Origin: Sulfurovum sp.
Lineage (GTDB): Bacteria > Campylobacterota > Campylobacteria > Campylobacterales > Sulfurovaceae
Direction: 5' to 3'
DNA: 32,595 nt
Assembly (NCBI GenBank): GCA_026982075.1
Contig: JALSHU010000014.1
Span: 1 to 32,595, forward strand
Shown: positions 1 through 7,456 of the stretch, one piece after another
Layout of the letters: every line of letters starts with the position of its first letter
How positions within the stretch are numbered: the first letter of the stretch is position 1
The notes under the pieces: generated by a model
What the model was told of the DNA's origin: nothing
The model's input: the letters and a program-made list of their open reading frames with translations, nothing else
Databases searched by the model: none
Translations under genes and position numbers: made by a program

Positions 1-120
1 CGTTCTACAGTTTGTTTAAAGTTAAAAGAGAGTGGGGCATGGGTATATGCGTATATTTTTATATGATTCATAAGAGGGATTATAGCAGAGTTTGTATAGG
101 CATGTACCTATACGTGCATT

Positions 121-324
121 TTATTTAATTAAAAATGAAATCTTTGCATTGATTCTGTATTTGACGATTTTATCACCGTCTACTTTGGCAGACATATTAG
201 TAATATTAATACCTTTAATACCTTTGACACTTTTGCTTGCTGCTTTTACAGCATTTGCTGCTGCATCTTCCCATGACTTTTCAGACTGCGCTAGAACTTC
301 GATAACTTTTACTACTTTTGACAT
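121..324 (-). CDS. Dodecin family flavin-binding protein
   Basis: 67 aa, MSKVVKVIEVLAQSEKSWEDAAANAVKAASKSVKGIKGINITNMSAKVDG..., typical dodecin size and pattern; upstream RBS and TATAAT on the minus strand. Confidence 0.88.
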   Translation of the reverse strand: MSKVVKVIEVLAQSEKSWEDAAANAVKAASKSVKGIKGINITNMSAKVDGDKIVKYRINAKISFLIK

Positions 325-381
325 ATCATTTCCTTTCTACATTATATAGTTAGATGATAGTTAAAAAATGTGTATGAAGGA

Positions 382-1185
382 TTAACCACATTTCCCCGGA
401 GCACATTTCATTCCATTGAATTTACCAGTCATTGGGCCTTCTTGGATACTGCTTTCATGCATTTTATCCATCATGGCTTTCATCTCTTCTGGATAGGCTA
501 CAAAATTGTAGCCTTTATAGAGGGTAATGACACCATAGAGAATGACAAGAAGTGCGGCAAGTTTCATCATAATACCACGTAGATTTCCTTTTTGAAGAAA
601 TTTGGTGAGGAAGCCTAAAAAGAAAAGAGCAGGGATGGTAGCTAAACCAAAAGTAGCCATCACCAATGCACCACCTAAAGGTGTGGCTGTACTTGCAGCA
701 AATATAGCAAAGGAGTAGACAAGTCCACAAGGGATAATACCATTAAGCATACCAAGCAGAAAAAAACTTGCATAACTCTTGTTTGTAATAAGTTTTCTAA
801 AACTCTTTTGGTACCAGCTATATTTGGATATGGACAATTCTGATGAGTTTAAGAACTTTAAATTGCCCAGAAGTGAAAGCCCTGCTAAAATCATCAGAAT
901 ACCTGTCAAAAGAAAGAGTAGCCCTTTGGTTGTAGGCGTAAAAGCGATAACCTTGCCAATAGTACCAAAAATAGTACCCAAGATAGTATATGTGGCAACA
1001 CGTCCAAAATTATATGCCAAATGGGCTGATACTTGGTGAGCGTAGCTGGATTTTTGATTGATTTTATTCGATGTATACGCTACAACGATACCACCACACA
1101 TACCTATACAATGTCCAACACTCCCTAAAAAAGCAGTTGTTAGTATAATGACTAGATCTATATTCCCCATACGCATTTCCTTCAT
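382..1185 (-). CDS. Sulfite exporter TauE/SafE-like (urease accessory/cytochrome biogenesis type) membrane protein with C-terminal MKCAPGKCG tag
   Basis: Multi-TM protein with GHCIGMCGG motif near N-terminus and conserved NGIIPCGLVY; ends ...NGMKCAPGKCG. Start may be a few codons downstream (MRMG/MGN). Confidence 0.8.
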   Translation of the reverse strand: MKEMRMGNIDLVIILTTAFLGSVGHCIGMCGGIVVAYTSNKINQKSSYAHQVSAHLAYNFGRVATYTILGTIFGTIGKVIAFTPTTKGLLFLLTGILMILAGLSLLGNLKFLNSSELSISKYSWYQKSFRKLITNKSYASFFLLGMLNGIIPCGLVYSFAIFAASTATPLGGALVMATFGLATIPALFFLGFLTKFLQKGNLRGIMMKLAALLVILYGVITLYKGYNFVAYPEEMKAMMDKMHESSIQEGPMTGKFNGMKCAPGKCG

Positions 1186-1254
1186 TTTTTTACCTAGGAA
1201 AAACTATAGTATAATTTTGTTAAAATAGTGTTAATTGTAATTCAAGGATAGTGA

Positions 1255-1701
1255 GTGTTTAAAAATCTGAAGCATACCATAAGAAAAATGTTTAGGGAGT
1301 TTTTGGTGTATCACCACAGCTCTATGGAGTATAGAGCAAAAATATTGACACTCATGGTTTCAGCCAATGGTGAAATTTGCGAATGTGAAAAACAAAAAAT
1401 GAAAGATATCGCTTATAGTATTTATGGAGAAGATCATGAGAGAGCTGAACTGCTGATAGATACAGTAAATGAGTATCATGAAAAGATTGTTACCAATAAT
1501 GGACTTGATTTTGAACATTTGATTCAACTGGTAGCAAAAGAGACAAAAGAGAATAAGCGTTTTGCTCAAAAGATTGATATTGGGTTATTAAGTTCATTTA
1601 AAGAGTGTATAGATGAAGAGGTAGAAGAAGATGTTTTATTTCATGAACGCCTTTTAGAATTTCTTCAAGATCTTAAAAATGAGTATGGAGAGGCTGCTTA
1701 A
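1255..1701 (+). CDS. TerB-like domain protein
   Basis: 148 aa ORF with GTG start, AAGGA upstream, helical TerB-like pattern (ILTLMVSANGEICECEKQKMKDIAYSIYG). Confidence 0.6.
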   Translation: MFKNLKHTIRKMFREFLVYHHSSMEYRAKILTLMVSANGEICECEKQKMKDIAYSIYGEDHERAELLIDTVNEYHEKIVTNNGLDFEHLIQLVAKETKENKRFAQKIDIGLLSSFKECIDEEVEEDVLFHERLLEFLQDLKNEYGEAA

Positions 1702-1703
1702 TT

Positions 1704-1979
1704 ATGGAATGGTATAGATTTATAATTTTAGGAAAAGTACAAGGTGTGTTTTATAGAAAGTTTGTTTCTCAGGCACTGATGAGAAAGCAGTTTAAAGGGT
1801 ACATTAAAAACCTTGATAATGGTAGTGTAGAAGTTGTATCCGAAGTGTTTGATGATGATTTTGATACCTTTATCTCTATACTTAGAGAGGGATCACCTTT
1901 AAGCAGTGTAGAGGAAGTAAAATATGATATTATAGACGATGCACAGTTTAATACAGATGGGTTTGAGATAAGGTATTAA
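1704..1979 (+). CDS. Acylphosphatase
   Basis: 91 aa; GKVQGVFYRKFV and GYIKNLDNGSVEVV motifs. Confidence 0.9.
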   Translation: MEWYRFIILGKVQGVFYRKFVSQALMRKQFKGYIKNLDNGSVEVVSEVFDDDFDTFISILREGSPLSSVEEVKYDIIDDAQFNTDGFEIRY

Positions 1980-2014
1980 TGCTATATTGTAAAAAAAAGT
2001 GAGGAGACAATAGT

Positions 2015-2215
2015 ATGAGTTCAGGATGGGGATGCCAGTTTATGGGGACAAAAGGAGAGGATACAGAGTGGTGTCTAAAGCTACATCATCATTGTGAGCC
2101 TGGATGTAAAGGATGTATTATCGCAGGGAAAGTAGCATTTTCACAACCCAATATCTCTGAAGAACAAGAGAAAAAAGTGAAGCATAGGTCAGACAATCCC
2201 CTAGAGGGAAGATAG
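2015..2215 (+). CDS. Small cysteine/histidine-rich protein of unknown function
   Basis: 66 aa; GAGGAG RBS; GWGCQF...CLKLHHHCEPGCKGCIIAGK. Confidence 0.65.
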   Translation: MSSGWGCQFMGTKGEDTEWCLKLHHHCEPGCKGCIIAGKVAFSQPNISEEQEKKVKHRSDNPLEGR

Positions 2216-2217
2216 CG

Positions 2218-2745
2218 TTATGACATCTCTTTGGCAAATTTTTCTTTTAGTTTTGCCAACTTTGGGGGTATCACAGCATTACAGTATCCCTGCATAGGGT
2301 TTTGTCTATAATAATCTTGATGATAAGATTCTGCTTTGTAGTAACAGTCTAAAGGTTCAATAGTAGTGACTATGGGGTCAGTGTAGTCTGTTTGTGCTGC
2401 TTCCCTAGCTTTTAGGGCAGCTTCTTTTGTTTCTTCATCAGTATAGAGTATAGTTGATCGATACTGTGTACCTCTGTCAGCCCCTTGTTGGTTAAGTGTG
2501 GTGGGGTTATGTACTACAAAGAAAATATCTAAGAGAGTGTCTACAGTAATGATACTATCATCATAAGTGATTTTGATTACTTCAGCATGTCCTGTTTCTC
2601 CTGTACATATCTGTGTATAGGTCGGGTTGAGTGTTTGCCCGTTTGCATATCCACTTTCAACATCACTGACTCCTTTGAGTGTTTCAAAAACTGCTTCTGT
2701 ACACCAAAAACATCCACCACCTACTATGAGTTCTTTTATTGCCAT
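2218..2745 (-). CDS. msrA: Peptide-methionine (S)-S-oxide reductase MsrA
   Basis: GGGCFWCTEAVFETLKGV catalytic motif; full-length 175 aa. Confidence 0.95.
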   Translation of the reverse strand: MAIKELIVGGGCFWCTEAVFETLKGVSDVESGYANGQTLNPTYTQICTGETGHAEVIKITYDDSIITVDTLLDIFFVVHNPTTLNQQGADRGTQYRSTILYTDEETKEAALKAREAAQTDYTDPIVTTIEPLDCYYKAESYHQDYYRQNPMQGYCNAVIPPKLAKLKEKFAKEMS

Positions 2746-2844
2746 ATGTTTTCCTTTGTTTTTAAGATTATTAAATAAGTATTTACTTTCTTTGCTATAA
2801 TAGCTAAACTATTAAAAAATAATCTAAACTATAGGAGTTTCTCT

Positions 2845-3273
2845 ATGAATGTAAATGTAGTATGTCCACATTGTCTTAAAGTTAATCGTATACCTAAAAA
2901 AGAATCCTATGCTAAGGCAAACTGTGGCGAGTGTAAAGGATCTCTTCTAGAGAGTAAACCCCTTAGTGCAAATGCAAACATTTTAGCCAACTATATTGCT
3001 AATTCAGAGTTGCCAGTGATAGTAGATTTTTGGGCACCTTGGTGTGGGCCATGTTTACAGATGGCACCCCATTTTGAAAAAGCTGCGCTCGCAATGCCCC
3101 TTGAAGCACAATTTTTGAAAATCAATAATGATGATGAACAAACCTTGGGTTCTACGTATCGTATAGCGAGTATCCCCACAGTGCTTGCTTTTAAAGATGG
3201 AAAAGAAGTAGGTAGATTCTCTGGAGCACGTGACAGTACACAAATAGAAGACTGGGTTAGGCAGTATGTGTAG
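2845..3273 (+). CDS. trxC: Thioredoxin with N-terminal zinc ribbon (thioredoxin 2 type)
   Basis: CPHCLKVNRIP...CGEC zinc ribbon followed by FWAPWCGPC active site. Confidence 0.88.
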   Translation: MNVNVVCPHCLKVNRIPKKESYAKANCGECKGSLLESKPLSANANILANYIANSELPVIVDFWAPWCGPCLQMAPHFEKAALAMPLEAQFLKINNDDEQTLGSTYRIASIPTVLAFKDGKEVGRFSGARDSTQIEDWVRQYV

Positions 3274-3945
3274 ATGGGAAGTATATTATTATTAGAAGAT
3301 GATGTAAACCTTAATGAGACAGTCACTGAGTTTTTGGAAGATGAAGGGCATACTGTCATCTCTGTATATGATGGATATGAAGCACAGGAAAAACTATATG
3401 AGAGCAAGTATGATTTGTTGCTTTTAGATGTAAACACCCCAGGTATCAATGGTTTTGACTTACTTAAACAAGCAAGAGAAAGTGATGTTTTGGCACCTGC
3501 GATTTTTATTACTTCTTTAGATTCTGTGGAGGATTTGGAAAAAGGGTTTGAGAGTGGTTGTGATGACTATATACGTAAACCTTTTGTACTTAAAGAACTT
3601 AAAATTAGAGTTGAGACTCTTTTAAAACGTGGTTTTTTTCATAAATCTAAAGAGATGATTCAAATCTCAGATAGGATTTCCTACCATATAGAAAATAATG
3701 AAATCATTGTTGAGGATAAGACAATCACACTGGGGCATAAAGAGTCCAAACTTTTGAAGTTATTTATGAAAAATGATGGTACTGTCATAGCACATGAACG
3801 TATTTATGAACATTTGTGGGATTATGATGAAGAGCCAAGTGATACTGCACTTCGTACATATATTAAAAATTTACGTAAAATTATAGGCAAGGAAAAAATT
3901 GTTAGTATCAAAAAACAAGGCTATAAATTCTCTTCTAAAGAGTGA
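3274..3945 (+). CDS. OmpR-family response regulator
   Basis: Receiver domain (LLLEDDVNLNETV, LLLDVNTPGINGFDLL, KPF) plus winged helix; starts directly after trx stop codon. Confidence 0.92.
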   Translation: MGSILLLEDDVNLNETVTEFLEDEGHTVISVYDGYEAQEKLYESKYDLLLLDVNTPGINGFDLLKQARESDVLAPAIFITSLDSVEDLEKGFESGCDDYIRKPFVLKELKIRVETLLKRGFFHKSKEMIQISDRISYHIENNEIIVEDKTITLGHKESKLLKLFMKNDGTVIAHERIYEHLWDYDEEPSDTALRTYIKNLRKIIGKEKIVSIKKQGYKFSSKE

Positions 3946-5086
3946 GAAGAAGTCACTTTTTAGATTTTTAACACTTTATGTAGCGATGATTGTATTTATG
4001 ATACTATTGCTTTGCGCTTATTATTATCAAACGCAAGAAAAACTCATGCTTTCATCCCAAAGAGCTACACTTTTTAAATATGCGTTTATTCATGCAAAAA
4101 GATTAAAAGTTTTACATCATTTTTTTGATGAGAGAGTAAAATATCCTAGAGATCCCCGTTTCAAATCTGCTATATATGATGTAGAGTACAAAGAGATTTT
4201 TTCTTTATTGGAAAATAAAAATATACGCTTTGATAAAGAAATATATATCGTAGATAATCATATACATTTTTTAAAAAGTTTAGATGACTATTATTTAGGT
4301 ACAAAATATATTGTGATAGAAGTACTAGATGATGGTATATGGAGAGAAATTATATGGAAAAACATTATAGGCTATGGGATTATTGCTTTTTTTGTTTTTC
4401 TTCTTTTTGGACTCTATCTTGCAAAACTTTTCTTAAAACCCATGCGTGATTCTATCGTCTTGCTTGATAGGTTTATTAAAGATACAACACACGAACTTAA
4501 TACCCCTTTATCTGCCATCTTAGCCAATATAGAGATGATGGATACCGACGTAATGGTAGAGAAAAACAGATCAAAACTCAAGCGTATCAATATCGCCGCA
4601 AAAACTGTATCCATCCTTTATAAAGACTTAACGTATCTTACCCTTGAACAGGAAAAAGAAAACCATGATGAAATGATAGATCTAAAAGCTTTAATAAAAA
4701 ATAGAACTGAATATTTTGATATCTTAGTACAATCCAAACAATTGGAATATAAGTTAGATTTAGAAGAAGCTACAATGTTTGTGGATAAGCGAAAATTTAC
4801 CAGAGTGATTGATAATTTGATTTCTAATGCCATTAAATACAATAAGCGAGCTGGCTTACTCATTATCACATTGCGTCCAGGTGAACTGGCTATTGCGGAT
4901 ACAGGTATTGGTATAGAAGAGAATCAGATACCTTTTATTTTTGATCGCTATATACGGTTTAATCAGAGTGAAGGAGGCTTTGGTGTGGGGTTAAGTATAG
5001 TGAAAAAAATTCTTGATGAATATAATATTAAAATTGACATTATTTCGAAAGTAAATAAAGGAACAAAAATGGTGTTGAAATGGTAA
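3899..5086 (+). CDS. Membrane sensor histidine kinase
   Basis: Two TM segments, H-box FIKDTTHELNTPLSAI, N-box NLISNAIKYN, G-boxes IADTGIGIEE / GFGVGLSIVKK; TTG start overlapping the regulator, exact start uncertain. Confidence 0.9.
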   Translation: MLVSKNKAINSLLKSEKKSLFRFLTLYVAMIVFMILLLCAYYYQTQEKLMLSSQRATLFKYAFIHAKRLKVLHHFFDERVKYPRDPRFKSAIYDVEYKEIFSLLENKNIRFDKEIYIVDNHIHFLKSLDDYYLGTKYIVIEVLDDGIWREIIWKNIIGYGIIAFFVFLLFGLYLAKLFLKPMRDSIVLLDRFIKDTTHELNTPLSAILANIEMMDTDVMVEKNRSKLKRINIAAKTVSILYKDLTYLTLEQEKENHDEMIDLKALIKNRTEYFDILVQSKQLEYKLDLEEATMFVDKRKFTRVIDNLISNAIKYNKRAGLLIITLRPGELAIADTGIGIEENQIPFIFDRYIRFNQSEGGFGVGLSIVKKILDEYNIKIDIISKVNKGTKMVLKW

Positions 5087-5412
5087 GATCGTTACTATTG
5101 GTATCCTTATTGACCTGTGGCTTATATGCACAAGATGCATTTACTAGAAACTGCGTAGCATGTCATCAAACATTACCTGCAACACTACAGGAAATGTTTA
5201 AACGTTATTTACTCATATACAGTAGTGAAACCAATATGAAAGCAGGGATAAAACATTATTTGCGTTACCCCTCTAAAGATATTTCTGCAATGTCTGACTT
5301 ATTTGTAGACACTTATGGTATCAAAAAGAAAAGTATTTTGAGCGAAAAGGAACTAGATGATGCAGTGGATATCTACTGGGATAAATATAAGGTATTTGGT
5401 AAACTCAAATAG
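5080..5412 (+). CDS. Small secreted monoheme c-type cytochrome
   Basis: Signal peptide MVRSLLLVSLLTCGLYAQ then NCVACHQ (CxxCH); ATG overlaps histidine kinase stop. Confidence 0.75.
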   Translation: MVRSLLLVSLLTCGLYAQDAFTRNCVACHQTLPATLQEMFKRYLLIYSSETNMKAGIKHYLRYPSKDISAMSDLFVDTYGIKKKSILSEKELDDAVDIYWDKYKVFGKLK

Positions 5413-5478
5413 ATATTTTGACATTTTTGGGTTATAATCCATGACATGAGTTAAAAACCATATAAAAGGTAGTAGGAT

Positions 5479-5799
5479 ATGAAAAGAATAATGAGTATAT
5501 TAGCCTTGGTTGTGTGCATAATGGTTAGCGTGCCTGTGACTGCTGAAGCGGGAGCAAAAAAAGGTCAAAAAATTTTTAAAAAGAAGTTTCGGAAAAAGTG
5601 TGGATTTTCTGGAGTGCGTTTTGCAAGACATCATACGCAAGGAGAGTGGGAAGAGATTTATGATGATGATAGATTTCCTGAAGAAGCCAAAAAGATTTGT
5701 CCACGCTTAAAAGTAAATAAGATTAAAGAAAGCTGGTGGGAACATGTGTATGAATTTTCATATATCTATGCAAAAGATGGAAAAATACCAAAATGTTAA
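5479..5799 (+). CDS. Secreted cytochrome-c-like protein lacking CxxCH (paralog 1 of 3)
   Basis: Signal peptide, KKGQKIFKKKFRKKCGFSGVRFA...WEEI...KKICPRL...IPKC; similar to 5914-6228 and 6736-7056. Confidence 0.75.
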   Translation: MKRIMSILALVVCIMVSVPVTAEAGAKKGQKIFKKKFRKKCGFSGVRFARHHTQGEWEEIYDDDRFPEEAKKICPRLKVNKIKESWWEHVYEFSYIYAKDGKIPKC

Positions 5800-5913
5800 T
5801 ACTATAGTGTTTAGATAAATAGATATGGATAATATGATTAAAGGATTGGTTTTTTCACAATAAATTCACAATTCCTAGTTATCATTTAATTATCAAAAAC
5901 ATAAGGATGACAT

Positions 5914-6228
5914 ATGAATAAAATAACAAAATTAACGGTTTCTACATTACTTGGTTTAGCAGTTCTATCGACAACAGCTACAGCCGATGTTAAAAAAGGG
6001 CAAAAGATTTATCTTAAAAAGCTCAAAGCCAAGTGTGGTTTTTCTGGCGCAAAATTTGCACATAAACATACTCAAGATGAGTGGGAAGCGATAAAAGAAG
6101 CTGGAAAATTTGGAGAAGAAGTCACAAAAATCTGTCCTAAAGCAACACTCAAACCTAAATATGAAAACGATGTTTATGATTTTGCGTATGAGTATGCTAA
6201 AGATTCAGGAAATGTACCTTCTTGTTAA
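5914..6228 (+). CDS. Secreted cytochrome-c-like protein lacking CxxCH (paralog 2 of 3)
   Basis: Signal peptide, KKGQKIYLKKLKAKCGFSGAKFA...WEAI...TKICPKA...VPSC. Confidence 0.75.
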   Translation: MNKITKLTVSTLLGLAVLSTTATADVKKGQKIYLKKLKAKCGFSGAKFAHKHTQDEWEAIKEAGKFGEEVTKICPKATLKPKYENDVYDFAYEYAKDSGNVPSC

Positions 6229-6324
6229 GGTATCTCTTTTAAGTGCTTAAATAATATACTTGAGTATCTTATTTAACCTTGCTAATGTTATAATACAAAA
6301 CAATTTAAACTAAAAGGAATTAAT

Positions 6325-6621
6325 ATGAAAAAATTTGCTATTGCTATGTTATTTGGAGCTACTACACTACTTATGGCTGATGGAGCTGCTGCCTTTGCTA
6401 AATGTGTTGGCTGTCATGGAGCAAACGGAGAAAAAGCTGCACTTGGAAAATCTGCAATTATCACAGGTCAAGATGCTGCTAAAACAGTAGAACAACTAAA
6501 TGGCTATAAAGCAGGTACACTTAATCAACACGGTATGGGTGCCCTTATGAAAGGTCAAGTAGCTTCTATGGATGACGCTGCTATTAAAGCTGTAGCTGAT
6601 TATATCGCTGCAATGAAATAA
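6325..6621 (+). CDS. Cytochrome c553-like monoheme cytochrome c
   Basis: Signal peptide then FAKCVGCHGANGEKAALGKS, Met ligand region HGMGALMKGQ, C-terminal ADYIAAMK. Confidence 0.9.
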   Translation: MKKFAIAMLFGATTLLMADGAAAFAKCVGCHGANGEKAALGKSAIITGQDAAKTVEQLNGYKAGTLNQHGMGALMKGQVASMDDAAIKAVADYIAAMK

Positions 6622-6638
6622 GACTTTTTTATATTTGA

Positions 6639-6675
6639 GGGTACAAGACTTTATGTCTTGTACCCTTTTTTTTTG
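6639..6675 (+). terminator. Rho-independent terminator of cytochrome c553
   Basis: Perfect 11-bp stem GGGTACAAGAC / GTCTTGTACCC, 5-nt loop, followed by T tract. Confidence 0.93.
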
Positions 6676-6735
6676 CTTAAAATAAATAGGATACACTTTT
6701 TAGACAGCTTTGAATGAAATATTAAAAGGAATAAA

Positions 6736-7056
6736 ATGAAAAATATGATTAAAATAGCATTGGTTTCACTACTTGGCTTAACATTATTGACAATAAGCAT
6801 TGATGCAGCCAGTATTAATAAGGGTCAAAAGATTTTTAGTAAAAAACTGAAAGGGGCATGTGGTTTTACTGGTGCTAAGTTTGCAGCAAGTTTTAAACAA
6901 AAAGAGTGGGAAGAGATTTTTAAATCTGGCAAAATGGAAGAAGAGGCAAGAAAACTATGTCCAAATATCCAAGTATGGGAAAAGAAATGGGAAGAAAACC
7001 TATTTGAATTTGCTTACGAATATGGGGCAGATTCTGGAAATGAACCTGCTTGTTAA
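6736..7056 (+). CDS. Secreted cytochrome-c-like protein lacking CxxCH (paralog 3 of 3)
   Basis: Signal peptide, NKGQKIFSKKLKGACGFTGAKFA...WEEI...RKLCPNI...EPAC. Confidence 0.75.
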   Translation: MKNMIKIALVSLLGLTLLTISIDAASINKGQKIFSKKLKGACGFTGAKFAASFKQKEWEEIFKSGKMEEEARKLCPNIQVWEKKWEENLFEFAYEYGADSGNEPAC

Positions 7057-7072
7057 CATGTCAATAGTATAT

Positions 7073-7096
7073 TACTGAGAAGAATTTTTCTCAGTA
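7073..7096. terminator. Hairpin between convergent genes, probable bidirectional terminator
   Basis: TACTGAGAA gaattt TTCTCAGTA, 9-bp perfect stem in a 40-nt convergent gap. Confidence 0.65.
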
Positions 7097-7456
7097 TTAC
7101 TTGCTGCTTCCACATTTTCCTGCTTCACATTTCATAGCTTCATTCTTTTTTGTATTGTCACTAGAACATTTGGTGCTTAGTCTGCCTGTTTTGTCTACAC
7201 GTACACAATCATACAGACTTTTTGTAGTAGTTGCTTTTAGAACACAGTCACGTCTACTGTCCTCTTTTTTTAGTTGATTGAGGATATTCATTTTCTTTTT
7301 TACCAATACAGCTGAACCATCTACCATGGAAGCACCACATTTTCCCGGCCCACACTTCATACCACCTTCTGTAAGTGATTTTGTTTTCTCTTTTTCATTA
7401 CAGCCTGTGAGTAGTGTTAGTACTATCAGTGTAGTTGCTAATATTGTTGTTTTCAT
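7097..7456 (-). CDS. Small lipoprotein with two MKCxxGKCG motifs, last gene of the Cus-type operon
   Basis: Lipobox LLTGC, then GGMKCGPGKCGAS and C-terminal MKCEAGKCGSSK; start overlaps cusA stop by 4 nt. Confidence 0.75.
   Translation of the reverse strand: MKTTILATTLIVLTLLTGCNEKEKTKSLTEGGMKCGPGKCGASMVDGSAVLVKKKMNILNQLKKEDSRRDCVLKATTTKSLYDCVRVDKTGRLSTKCSSDNTKKNEAMKCEAGKCGSSK

Noticed and set aside
92-116. GTATAGG-CATGTA-CCTATAC hairpin downstream of dodecin
   Set aside because: A 7-bp stem that could terminate dodecin, but no clear T tract on the minus strand; not called.
92-349. Plus-strand 85-aa ORF
   Set aside because: Antisense to the convincing dodecin gene; no recognisable protein pattern.
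515-730. Minus-strand 71-aa ORF
   Set aside because: Out-of-frame shadow within the SafE-like gene.
2991-3449. Minus-strand 152-aa ORF
   Set aside because: Antisense to thioredoxin and response regulator, both with clear family motifs.
6860-7078. Plus-strand 72-aa ORF
   Set aside because: Alternative frame inside the third cytochrome-like paralog.
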